64,000 nt of DNA from Cupriavidus taiwanensis. GTDB lineage: Bacteria; Pseudomonadota; Gammaproteobacteria; Burkholderiales; Burkholderiaceae. A program made the translations under genes and the position numbers. Where the stretch lies: assembly GCF_900250075.1 (NCBI RefSeq), contig NZ_LT977071.1:682001-746000 (forward strand). Reading direction: 5' to 3'. The first letter of the stretch is position 1. Each line of letters opens with the position of its first letter. Below, in pieces: positions 16,168-24,527 of the stretch. The notes beneath the pieces are model-generated. The model was not told the DNA's origin, searched no databases, and saw only the letters and a list, made by a program, of their open reading frames with translations.

Positions 16168-16890
16168 ATGATCACGCAACGGTCGGACCTGCATGTCAAT
16201 CATCTGCTCAATGCCCTGCCGCGGCAGGAATGGGAAACGCTGTCGCGCCACTTTGAACTGGTCCGGCTGCGTGCCGGCGAACTGCTGACTGACACCAGCC
16301 AGCGCATCGTGCATGTGTATTTCCCCACCACCTCGGTGGTGTCGCTGCTGTCGCTGCTCGAGGACGGCGCCACGGTCGAGTTCGCCGCGGTGGGCAATGA
16401 AGGCCTGGTCGGCATTCCGGTGGTGACGGGCGGCGATACCATGCCCAGCCGCGTCGAAGTGCGCAGCCCGGGCTTCGCCTACCGCATTCCCGCGCGCGCG
16501 CTGCGCGCCGAGCTGTCCTATCTGCCCACCCTGCAGCGCGTCACGCTGCTGTATGTGCAGGCGGTGCTGACGCAGATCGCGCAGACCGCGGCATGCAACC
16601 GCCACCATTCGCTGAACAAGCAACTGTGCCGCTGGCTGCTGCTGGCGCGCGACCGCATGAACTCCAACGAGCTGGTCATCACCCAGCAGGTCATCGCCAA
16701 CATGCTGGGCGTGCGCCGCGAAGGCGTTACCGAAGCGGCCGGCAAGCTGGAAAACCTGGGGCTGATCCACCACAGCCGCGGCCATATCACCATCCTCGAT
16801 CATTGCGGGCTCGAGAAGCATTCCTGCGAATGCTACAAGCTGGTCAAGCGCGAGTACGACCGCCTGCTGCCTGCGCTGGCACACGCCTGA
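16168..16890 (+). CDS. Crp/Fnr-family transcription regulator
   Basis: A 240-residue regulator. Residues 1-130 form a cyclic-nucleotide-binding-like beta-barrel (FELVRLRAGELLTDTSQRIV, VEFAAVGNEGLVGIP) followed by the dimer helix and a Crp-type winged helix-turn-helix at about 170-215 (VITQQVIANMLGVRREGVTE). There is no N-terminal Fnr cysteine cluster. A C-terminal tail contains three Cys (HCGLEKHSCECYKL) whose role is unknown. The start at 16168 follows GGGGAG. It sits between the two DUF1839 genes and may regulate the locus; no target site is identified with confidence. Confidence 0.85.
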   Translation: MITQRSDLHVNHLLNALPRQEWETLSRHFELVRLRAGELLTDTSQRIVHVYFPTTSVVSLLSLLEDGATVEFAAVGNEGLVGIPVVTGGDTMPSRVEVRSPGFAYRIPARALRAELSYLPTLQRVTLLYVQAVLTQIAQTAACNRHHSLNKQLCRWLLLARDRMNSNELVITQQVIANMLGVRREGVTEAAGKLENLGLIHHSRGHITILDHCGLEKHSCECYKLVKREYDRLLPALAHA

Positions 16891-16948
16891 AGCGCCACGG
16901 GCGCGCGGCCCGGCAGCGGCCGTGCGCCAGCGGCGCTTGCCGTTGGCG

Positions 16949-18040
16949 TCAGGCACGGGCCGGCTGTGCGGGATCGGTGGCGCCGAACGACGACAGCAGG
17001 CCGGCGATGACCGTTTCATAAGCGGACTCCATGGTGTCCAGGCACTCGCTGCAGCGGTCCGGACGGCCGCGCGCGGTGGCCCGGGCCAGGCGGAACTGCA
17101 GCACCTTGCTTTCCGCGGCGATGCCGTTGGCCGCCCGTGCGACGCGCGCAGGCACATCGTAACCATGCTCGCCGAACCAAGCGAGGCAGTGATGCAGCAT
17201 CTCGAAGTTCGCCCCCAGCTGGCGCGGCAGGTTGAAGCCGTAGTGCTGGAAGTAGGCATCGCCGCGCGCCAGTATCACCGCGAGATGCTGGTCGAAGTCG
17301 GCGCGCCAGCGCGTGACCGGGTTCAGCGCGGGACGGCGGCCCAGGTGGTGGCGCATCAGTGCCGCGGCGGCATCTGCCGCGGCCGCACCCCGCAGCGGCG
17401 CGCGCACGCGCTTGGCGTATTCGGCGTACGGGAACAGGATGTTGCCGTCGCGCAGTTCGGGCGTCAGCCGCAGCAGGCCGCGATAGTCGTCGCCGGCGGC
17501 GGTGTGGTAGCCGAGGCTGTGGTAGTAGCACAGCCGCTGCGCCGCGGGGTCGATCCGGTCGATGGCAACGGTGGTCTTCACGTGCGCCTGGCGGTAGGCG
17601 GTGGCGCGCGTGTCGGGCAGGTAGTAGCTGTCCATCTCGACCAGCACCGCATGGCCGCGCCCGACCTGTTCGACCAGGTGGGCCTGGAGCGTGTCGTAGA
17701 CCGCCATCTCCTGCACCACCGTGCCGTACAGCAGCTCGATGTCCGCCGGGGGGTACTTGAAGAAGGTGAAATGGTCGCCCTCGTAGTCCTGCGCCACGGT
17801 GAACGCCAGCGCCGCGCGCGGGTCGAGCCCCCAGCCGTACAGCAGCTCGATCCACAGGTCCATGTAGCAATTGCTCTCCTGCCAGACCGAGGCTTCATCG
17901 TGCAGCCGTCGCTGCACCGGCCTGGCCACGCGGCACGGCGACTGGCGCGTGTAGTGGTAGCCGCCGCGGTCGGTGGCCGTGGTCGCCGTGCTCGTTGCCA
18001 TTGGCGCGATCGTCGCCGTCGTTGCCACCGCCCGCTCCAT
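16949..18040 (-). CDS. DUF1839 family protein (copy 2)
   Basis: A 363-residue paralogue of the protein at 12135-13115. The same ordered blocks are present: MDLWIELLYGWGLDPRAAL, FTVAQDYEGDHFTF, LVEMDSYYLP, YYHSLGYHTAAGDDYRGL, and CSECL near the end. It carries an extra, Thr/Ala-rich N-terminal region of about 50 residues. The start at 18040 is chosen because a perfect GGAGG site lies 7 bp ahead. It is transcribed away from manC, with a shared intergenic region. Confidence 0.82.
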   Translation of the reverse strand: MERAVATTATIAPMATSTATTATDRGGYHYTRQSPCRVARPVQRRLHDEASVWQESNCYMDLWIELLYGWGLDPRAALAFTVAQDYEGDHFTFFKYPPADIELLYGTVVQEMAVYDTLQAHLVEQVGRGHAVLVEMDSYYLPDTRATAYRQAHVKTTVAIDRIDPAAQRLCYYHSLGYHTAAGDDYRGLLRLTPELRDGNILFPYAEYAKRVRAPLRGAAAADAAAALMRHHLGRRPALNPVTRWRADFDQHLAVILARGDAYFQHYGFNLPRQLGANFEMLHHCLAWFGEHGYDVPARVARAANGIAAESKVLQFRLARATARGRPDRCSECLDTMESAYETVIAGLLSSFGATDPAQPARA

Positions 18041-18402
18041 GTCGTTCCTCCGCAGTGCGCGCATGCCGCCGGGCCGCGATCGCAGGCGCTGCGCCTGCAC
18101 GGCCCACTGTATTGCAACGCCGGCGGCCGTGGCTATCGGTGCGTTCTCCAACAGAGTGCGCGCGATCGCAAGCTAGTGCGGCACGCCTGCGCGCGGCCTG
18201 CCGCGGCGGCGCAAGTAGCGTGTGCGGAATCGAACAGATTGCGCCAGAGCGCCTGCCTAGACTGGCTGGCATCCCCGTCATGGCGGTCAGGGACCGCTGC
18301 CGGGCGTACCCGTTTCTGCGAGACCGCCGCGGTGGTTGCACAGGGCCGGGCCTCACGCGCGGGTAGCGCGGGAAACTTGGAACCGCCGACACGCCAGGAG
18401 GC
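18041..18402. promoter_or_regulatory. Divergent promoter region DUF1839-2 / manC
   Basis: The 362-bp region serves two divergent genes. It contains the first copy of the 17-bp motif at 18304-18320, 82 bp before manC. AGGAGG at 18396-18401 is the manC ribosome-binding site. No other gene is supported. Confidence 0.6.
18304..18320 (+). promoter_or_regulatory. Conserved 17-bp upstream motif, copy 1
   Basis: GCGTACCCGTTTCTGCG, 82 bp before the manC start. An identical copy lies at 22465-22481, 61 bp before the hydrolase gene, and an identical inverted copy at 48036-48052. Three exact copies of 17 bp in intergenic DNA within 30 kb are not expected by chance. It is not palindromic and fits no promoter class that I recognise. 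Confidence 0.65.
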
Positions 18403-19980
18403 ATGATGCGAATTCGGACCCGGGAAGAGAACCAGACGCCGCCGCCGGTCAACGGCGAAATCCATGCAGCGCTGCAAGGGCTGGGCGACAGGGCGGCGCA
18501 TTGCGCCGCGTTGCCGGTGGTGCAGCCCGTGATCCTCGCCGGCGGCGCCGGTACGCGCCTGTGGCCGCTGTCGCGCGAGCAGTTCCCGAAGCAGCTGCTG
18601 AACCTGATCGCCGAAGACACGCTGCTGGAAGCCACCGCCAACCGCCTCGCCGGCGTGGCCGCGCTCGCGGGCCGCCCCGACGGCATGGAAGCGGCGCAGA
18701 TCGTGGTCTGCGGCGAAGAGCACCGCTTCATGATCACCGACATGATGAAGCGCGCCGGCAAGCCGGCGCGCGTGCTGTCCGAGCCGTGCGGGCGCAATAC
18801 CGCGCCGGCGCTGACGGTGGCCGCGCTGCATGCGCTGGCGGCTGCGGGCGAGGGTGGCGATGCGGTGCTGGTGGTGACGCCGGCCGACCACAGCGTGGCC
18901 GACGTCGCGGCCTTCCGCGAGGCCATCGCCACGGCGATCCAGCATGCGGACCACGGTGCCATCGTCACGCTCGGCGTGAAGCCGGTGGCGCCCGAGACCG
19001 GCTTCGGCTACATCCGCGCGGCCGGCGGCGCCGACCAGGGCGCCTTCATGCTGGACCGCTTCGTCGAGAAGCCGCATCTGGAGCTGGCCAAGCACTATGT
19101 CGAGTCCGGCGAGTTCTGGTGGAACAGCGGCATCTTCGTGGTGCGCGCCTCGGTGTGGCTGCGCGCGGTGGCCGAGCTGCAGCCCGAGATGGCGCGTCAA
19201 TGCCGCGCCGCCTACGCGGCAAGCGAACACGCCGCCTGCGCCGGCGAGGTGCTGTGCCTGGGCAAGGAAGCGTTCCACGCGTGCCCGTCCGACTCGATCG
19301 ACTACGCCGTGATGGAGAAGCTCGAGACCCTGCCGGATATCGCCGGCATGCTGGTGCCGCTGGACGCCGGCTGGTCCGACGTCGGCTCATGGGCGGCGAT
19401 CTGGGATATCGCACCCAAGGACGCCAGCGGCAATGCCGGGCGCGGACGCGTGCTGTTCGACGGCGCGAGCTCTTGCCTGGCGCATTCCGAAGGCCGCCTG
19501 ATCGCGTGCGTCGGGGTGCAGGACGTGGTGGTGGTCGAAACCGCCGACGCGGTGCTGGTGGTGGACAAGGCCCACGTGCAGGACGTGAAGAACATCGTCC
19601 AGCGCATCCGCTCCGAGCATGGCAATGAAGTGGTGAACCATCGCAAGGTGCGCCGGCCCTGGGGCTGCTATGACTCGATCGACCGCGGCGACCGCTTCCA
19701 GGTCAAGCGCATCGTGGTCGAGCCCGGCGCCAGCCTGTCGCTGCAGATGCACTACCACCGCGCCGAGCACTGGGTGGTGGTGCGCGGCACCGCGCGCGTG
19801 ACCTGCGGCGACAACATCAGCATTCTTTCGGAAAACCAGTCGACCTATATCCCCATCGGCACCCTGCACCGGCTCGAGAACCCGGGCAAGACGCCGCTGG
19901 AGATCATCGAGGTGCAGTCGGGCGCTTATCTGGGCGAAGACGACATCGTGAGGTTCGAAGACAACTACGGGCGCAAGTAA
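18403..19980 (+). CDS. manC: Mannose-1-phosphate guanylyltransferase / mannose-6-phosphate isomerase
   Basis: A 525-residue bifunctional ManC/CpsB-type enzyme that makes GDP-mannose in the cytoplasm. The nucleotidyltransferase domain (about 42-330) has the signature LAGGAGTRLWPLSREQFPKQ, and the cupin-type isomerase domain (about 375-490) carries the metal-binding QMHYHRAEHW. It is about 45 residues longer than many homologues because of a nonconserved N-terminus. ATG 18403 is 1 nt from AGGAGG; ATG 18406 is equally likely. GDP-mannose feeds Gmd and Fcl (encoded at 43209 and 42188) for GDP-fucose. The 17-bp motif lies upstream. Confidence 0.95.
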   Translation: MMRIRTREENQTPPPVNGEIHAALQGLGDRAAHCAALPVVQPVILAGGAGTRLWPLSREQFPKQLLNLIAEDTLLEATANRLAGVAALAGRPDGMEAAQIVVCGEEHRFMITDMMKRAGKPARVLSEPCGRNTAPALTVAALHALAAAGEGGDAVLVVTPADHSVADVAAFREAIATAIQHADHGAIVTLGVKPVAPETGFGYIRAAGGADQGAFMLDRFVEKPHLELAKHYVESGEFWWNSGIFVVRASVWLRAVAELQPEMARQCRAAYAASEHAACAGEVLCLGKEAFHACPSDSIDYAVMEKLETLPDIAGMLVPLDAGWSDVGSWAAIWDIAPKDASGNAGRGRVLFDGASSCLAHSEGRLIACVGVQDVVVVETADAVLVVDKAHVQDVKNIVQRIRSEHGNEVVNHRKVRRPWGCYDSIDRGDRFQVKRIVVEPGASLSLQMHYHRAEHWVVVRGTARVTCGDNISILSENQSTYIPIGTLHRLENPGKTPLEIIEVQSGAYLGEDDIVRFEDNYGRK

Positions 19981-20084
19981 GGGGTCGGCGGCCAGTGCAG
20001 GCAAGCGGGCGCCGGCAGGCGCGCGGGGGCACGCACCGGCCGCTGCATGACGGGTGTGAGGCAGCGTTTGGCGGGAGAGATGTC

Positions 20085-22433
20085 GTGAGCAGAATGTCAT
20101 TTGCCGGAGCCGTACCGGTACCCGACCAGGTGTCGCCGCGCAGCGGCGCGAACGCGCGCGTGCTGCTGGACCACGCAGGCTGGATCCTTGCCGCCGGGCT
20201 GACCGGCGCGGCCCTTGCCTGGCTGGCGTGGTTGTCCACCCCTGACATGTACCGTGCCAAATCGCTGGTGCAGCTGCAGACCCGCGACGCCGCCGGCCGC
20301 CTGGCCACGCCGCAGCTCGACCTGGGCATGCTGAAGAGCCGCGCCGTGGTCGGCCCGGTGGTCGAGCGCCTGCACCTGGACATCGAGATCCAGCCGCTGC
20401 GCGCGCCGCTGCTGGGCAGCCTGGTCAACCACTTTGCCGAGCCCGGCAAGCTGCGCGGGCCGTGGCCGGCGGAGCTGGGCTATGCGTGGGGCGGCGAGCG
20501 CGTGGCGGTGGAGCGCCTGAACGTGCCGGCGCGCCTGCTCAACGTGCCGCTGACGCTGGAGATCCTGCCCGACAACGGCTTCCGGCTGAGCGGGCCGGAC
20601 GCGCAGCTCGAGGGCCGCGCCGGCCAGGTCGCCGAGGCCGGTGGCATCTCGGTTCTGGTGGGACGGATCGAGGCGCGCCCGGGCACGCGCTTCCTGGTCA
20701 CAAGGCGCGACCTGACGCTGACCGTCGATGCGGTCACGCGCGAACTGCGCGTCGACAGCGAATCGAGCGAAGCCACCACGCTGCGCATCAGCTGGCAGAA
20801 CCGCGACCCGGCCACCGCGGCCGCGCTCGTCAACGGCATTGCCGATTCCTATATCAAGGGCCAGGCCGAGCAGCGCCAGGACGACACCGCGGCGACGCTA
20901 GCCTTCCTGTCGGGCGAACTGCCGCGCGTGAAGGCCGAGCTCGAGCGCGCCGAGAGCGCGCTGACACGCTACCGCTCGCGCTCGGGCTCGCTGGCGCCGA
21001 GCCAGGACGTGCAGTCCTACCTGAACGGCAGCATGGAATACCAGCGCCAGATCGCGCTGCTGCGGCTGGAGCGCACCAAGCTGCTGCAGCGCTTCACCAC
21101 CGAAGCCAACGAGGTCCGCACCGTCGACAGCCAGATCCTTCAGCTTACGCGCGAGCGCCAGGAGATGGATGCGCGCATGCAGAACCTGTCGGCGTCCGAG
21201 CGTGAATCCGTGGCGCTGACGCGCGACGTCAAGGTGGCCGAGGACATGTACATGACGCTGCGCAACAAGGTCGAGCAGCTGTCGCTGGCGCAGCTCGACC
21301 GCACCGGGCAGGTGCGCATCGTCGACAACGCGCTCACGCCCACCGTGCCGGTCGGGCTGGGGCCATGGACGCCGGCCGCGGGCGGCGGCGTGCTGGGCAT
21401 GCTGCTGGCGGTCGGGGCGCTGACGCTGCGCCAGCGCGTGCGGCCCACCGTGGCCAGCGCCAATGACGCCGAGGACAAGCTCGGCATCACCATGCTGGGC
21501 GACATTGCCTTCAGCCGCGAACAGGCCGCGCTCGAGCGCATGGTGTCGGCCAAGGCTTTGCTGGGCGTGGCCGCGGGCTACGCCGCGCCGCCGTCGGCGC
21601 GCCTGGAGCGGCCGCGGCCGTCGAGCGCGGTGATCGACGTGTCAGACCTGGAGGATGACAGCGCCGAGCGGATGCTGCGGCTTGGCCTGCACGACCAGTT
21701 CCTGCTGGCGCGCAACGCGCCGCACTCGCTGGCGGTGGAAGGGCTGCGCAATATCCGCGCCGCGGTGCATTTCGCGCTGCGCAGCGCGCCCGACCATGTC
21801 ATCGCCGTTACCAGCCCGGCCCCTGGCGCGGGCAAGACCTTTGCATCGGTCAACCTGGCCGTGCTGTTCGCGGAAGCCGGCCAGCGCGTGCTGCTGATCG
21901 ATGCCGACCTGCGCCGCGGCCGCGTGGCGAGCTGGTTCGACCAGCCCGCCGAATCCGGGCTGGCCGAACTGCTGACCGGGCATGTGCCGCTGTCCGCCGC
22001 GGTGCGGCCGACGGTGGTCAACGGCCTGTCGATCCTGCCGGCGGGTTTGCCGCCGCCGAATCCTTCCGAACTGCTGATGCGCCCGGGCATGGCCGAAGCG
22101 CTGCGCCAGTGCGCGGCCCGCTTCGACCTGGTGCTGATCGACACGCCACCGGTGCTTGCGGTGGCCGACGCCAGCCTGGTCGCGAACCTGGCCGGTTCGA
22201 CCCTGGTGGTGCTGCGTGCCGATACGACGCTGCCCGGCCAGGTCGATGAAACGCTCAAGCGTCTGCAACGGGCCGATGCGCGCCTGCTCGGCGGCATCCT
22301 CAACTGTGTGATTGCCAAGCGCAGCAACCGGGCCGAGTTCAACAGCGTGAATCCTTACCTTGGCATGCCGGCGACGGCACCGATTTCGCGCCGGATCGGG
22401 CAGGCGCTGCACCGCGAAGAGAAAAAAGAATAA
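20085..22433 (+). CDS. Wzc-type polysaccharide co-polymerase / tyrosine autokinase, paralogue without Tyr-rich tail
   Basis: A 782-residue inner-membrane protein. It has a Wzz-like N-terminal domain with a membrane helix near residues 33-52, a long periplasmic part with coiled coil (about 275-400), and a second membrane helix near 425-445. The cytoplasmic BY-kinase domain has Walker A SPAPGAGKT, A' LLIDADLRRG and Walker B LVLIDTPP. The C-terminus NPYLGMPATAPISRRIG has a single Tyr and lacks the Tyr cluster that is autophosphorylated in classical Wzc. The start is GTG 20085 after GGGAGAG; ATG 20094 is an alternative. It is the second Wzc of this locus (the other is at 26682-28931). Confidence 0.88.
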   Translation: MSRMSFAGAVPVPDQVSPRSGANARVLLDHAGWILAAGLTGAALAWLAWLSTPDMYRAKSLVQLQTRDAAGRLATPQLDLGMLKSRAVVGPVVERLHLDIEIQPLRAPLLGSLVNHFAEPGKLRGPWPAELGYAWGGERVAVERLNVPARLLNVPLTLEILPDNGFRLSGPDAQLEGRAGQVAEAGGISVLVGRIEARPGTRFLVTRRDLTLTVDAVTRELRVDSESSEATTLRISWQNRDPATAAALVNGIADSYIKGQAEQRQDDTAATLAFLSGELPRVKAELERAESALTRYRSRSGSLAPSQDVQSYLNGSMEYQRQIALLRLERTKLLQRFTTEANEVRTVDSQILQLTRERQEMDARMQNLSASERESVALTRDVKVAEDMYMTLRNKVEQLSLAQLDRTGQVRIVDNALTPTVPVGLGPWTPAAGGGVLGMLLAVGALTLRQRVRPTVASANDAEDKLGITMLGDIAFSREQAALERMVSAKALLGVAAGYAAPPSARLERPRPSSAVIDVSDLEDDSAERMLRLGLHDQFLLARNAPHSLAVEGLRNIRAAVHFALRSAPDHVIAVTSPAPGAGKTFASVNLAVLFAEAGQRVLLIDADLRRGRVASWFDQPAESGLAELLTGHVPLSAAVRPTVVNGLSILPAGLPPPNPSELLMRPGMAEALRQCAARFDLVLIDTPPVLAVADASLVANLAGSTLVVLRADTTLPGQVDETLKRLQRADARLLGGILNCVIAKRSNRAEFNSVNPYLGMPATAPISRRIGQALHREEKKE

Positions 22434-22464
22434 GGGGGACGCGGAAGCGGGCAGCGCCGCCTGA

Positions 22465-22481
22465 GCGTACCCGTTTCTGCG
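22465..22481 (+). promoter_or_regulatory. Conserved 17-bp upstream motif, copy 2
   Basis: GCGTACCCGTTTCTGCG, identical to 18304-18320 and 61 bp before the hydrolase start at 22543. It shares three more bases (TGC) on its 3' side with the inverted copy at 48036. Its presence in the short gap between wzc and the hydrolase gene suggests the latter has its own promoter or operator. Confidence 0.65.
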
Positions 22482-22542
22482 TGCAAAGGCGGGTCTGGCT
22501 CCAGCCGCTCGGCGGCTGGCCATCCGCTCGCCAGGAGGCGAC

Positions 22543-24366
22543 ATGAGGCGGCTTATGTTTGAAGGCTGTGCCGGCTGGCTGCACGAGGCACAAGGAAAGA
22601 CCGGGGTGGTACTGTGCGCCCCGCTGGGCCACGAGGCGATGTGGTCGCACCGGGCATGGCGGCATCTTGCCGACGATCTCGCCGCGGCCGGCATGCCGGT
22701 GCTGCGCTTTGATTATCCCTGCACCGGCGATTCCGCCGGCGCCTGCGAGGCCGCGCATTTCCTGGGCCGCGCCGCCTCGAGCATCGTCGCCGCGGCCGCG
22801 CAGCTGCGCGCGCTGGCCGGCGTGGAGCGCATCGTGCTGTGCGGGCTGCGCGCCGGCGCCAGCCTCGCGGTGCAGGCCGCCGAGGCGATGCGCTCGCATC
22901 CGGCATGGCAGGGCGGCGTTGCCGCGCTGGTGCTGCTCGCGCCCGTGGTCAACGGCCGCGCCTACTTGCGCGAGCTGCGCGCGCTGCATCTGAACTGGCT
23001 CAACAGCGTCGGGCCGACCGAGACGCCGCCACCGCCGCCGGCCGGCGCGCTCGACGTGCTGGCCTTCCGCTTCAGCGCCGACACCGTGCGCGACCTCGAG
23101 GCGCTGCGGCTCGACCGCGGCGCCAACTGCCCCGCGCCGCGCGTGCTGGTGCTCGACCCCTGGCCGGGCTCCGCCTCCGCGGCCGGCGCGCTGGCGCAGT
23201 ACTACACCGATGGCGGCGCGAAGGTCGATGCGGCCGCGTTTCCCGACTACGCCGACATGATGCAATCGGCCGAGTTTGCCGGGGTGCCGGCGCAGACGTG
23301 GCGGCAGCTGGTGCAGTGGCTGGCGCCGACACCCGCAGCGGCCGCGCTGTCGGCCGCATTGCCGGCGGCGCGCCGGCACCTGCCCGGTGCTGCGTCGCTG
23401 CGCGTGGCGGTCGATGGCGTGGTCGAAGAGTCGGTCTGGCTCGGCGCGCGGCGCCAGTTCGGCATCCTCTGCCTGCCGCGCGACGAGGCGCCCGCGCCGG
23501 TCGCGGTGATCTTCCCGAATACCGGCGGCAACCACCATGTCGGCGATGGCCGCATGTTCGTCACGCTGTCGCGACGGCTGGCAAGACTGGGCGTGGTGTC
23601 GCTGCGGCTGGACGTGTCCGCGCTCGGCGACAGCCCACGCGCGCCACGCAGCATGAGCATTTCCAAGATCTACTCGCCGGGGCCGCGCGCGGACGTAAGC
23701 GCCGCGGTCGACTGGATGCGCGCGCGCGGCTTCCGTTGCATCGTGCTGGCGGGGGTTTGCTCCGGCGCGTTCCTGAGCCTGCACGCCGCGCTGGCCAACC
23801 CCGGCGTGAACGGCCTGGTGCTCGCCAACCTGGTGAAATTCCGCTGGGACCGCGCCGACGACCGGAGCGCGGGCAAGGGCGCACGCTCGTGGCAAGGCTG
23901 GCTCTCGGCCGCGCGCCGCGGCGGCAACTGGCAGCGGGTATTGCAGGGGCAGGTGCGGATCGCCCCGCTCGCCGCGGCCATGGCGCGCCATGCATACCGG
24001 CACGCCACCGAACGCGTGGCGTTCCGCTTGACGCGGCTGCGCGGAGGCGAAGACCTGGCCTCAGCCACGGCTTACGCACGGGCCGCGATGCGGAGCCTGA
24101 ATGAGCGCGGGGTGCGGACGGACATGCTGTACGGGTCCGAGGACATGGGGCTCGATGAGGCTCAGCTGCGCTTTGGCAGGGATCTGGAAGCGCTGGCGGC
24201 GTTCACGCATATCACCGTGCATCGGCATGCGTGTATGGACCATGCGTTGTTTCTGGCGGAGGGGAGGCAGGTTTTTTGTGACCAGGTGGTCAAGCATGTG
24301 GTGGCGAGATTGGGGGCGATGGAGGCGGTGGGGGAGGGATTGTTGCGGGGGGTTAAGGTGTGTTGA
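22543..24366 (+). CDS. Tandem alpha/beta-hydrolase protein
   Basis: A 607-residue protein made of two alpha/beta-hydrolase domains in a row. Domain 1 (about 1-265) has LCAPLGHEAMWSHRAWRHLA and a nucleophile elbow LCGLRAGASLA. Domain 2 (about 285-590) has IFPNTGGNHHVGDGRMFV and the elbow LAGVCSGAFLS, so the nucleophile position is Ala-flanked in 1 (GLRAG, no Ser) and Cys-Ser (GVCSG) in 2. Domain 1 may therefore be inactive. Such hydrolases occur in EPS loci and could act on acylated sugars or carriers. GCCAGGAGG precedes the ATG. The last 50 or so codons shift to G- and T-ending codons (ttg, ggg, gtt), unlike the rest of the gene. Confidence 0.75.
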   Translation: MRRLMFEGCAGWLHEAQGKTGVVLCAPLGHEAMWSHRAWRHLADDLAAAGMPVLRFDYPCTGDSAGACEAAHFLGRAASSIVAAAAQLRALAGVERIVLCGLRAGASLAVQAAEAMRSHPAWQGGVAALVLLAPVVNGRAYLRELRALHLNWLNSVGPTETPPPPPAGALDVLAFRFSADTVRDLEALRLDRGANCPAPRVLVLDPWPGSASAAGALAQYYTDGGAKVDAAAFPDYADMMQSAEFAGVPAQTWRQLVQWLAPTPAAAALSAALPAARRHLPGAASLRVAVDGVVEESVWLGARRQFGILCLPRDEAPAPVAVIFPNTGGNHHVGDGRMFVTLSRRLARLGVVSLRLDVSALGDSPRAPRSMSISKIYSPGPRADVSAAVDWMRARGFRCIVLAGVCSGAFLSLHAALANPGVNGLVLANLVKFRWDRADDRSAGKGARSWQGWLSAARRGGNWQRVLQGQVRIAPLAAAMARHAYRHATERVAFRLTRLRGGEDLASATAYARAAMRSLNERGVRTDMLYGSEDMGLDEAQLRFGRDLEALAAFTHITVHRHACMDHALFLAEGRQVFCDQVVKHVVARLGAMEAVGEGLLRGVKVC

Positions 24367-24384
24367 GGGGGTTTTTGGTTGGGC

Positions 24385-24527
24385 GCTGTTGGTGACATGC
24401 TGTCGGCTGTTGAACCGCGTGGTTCCGCCCTGCTGGGCGGGTCACTTTTTGGCCGAGCGCCAAAACGTAACCAAAAAGCGCGTTTACTGCCCTGCGGGCG
24501 GCATGTCTTATCGTAGTGTGCCCGGGG
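24385..24527 (+). repeat. Outer left arm of a long inverted repeat
   Basis: These 143 bp are the perfect reverse complement of 26498-26640. The arm contains a hairpin core (ctttttgg ... ccaaaaag) typical of intergenic repeats of this bacterial group. The inverted similarity continues beyond the IS insertion: 25909 to about 26146 matches the reverse complement of about 26272-26498 with mismatches. The original palindrome therefore had arms of about 370-380 bp around a spacer of about 125 bp. Confidence 0.9.
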
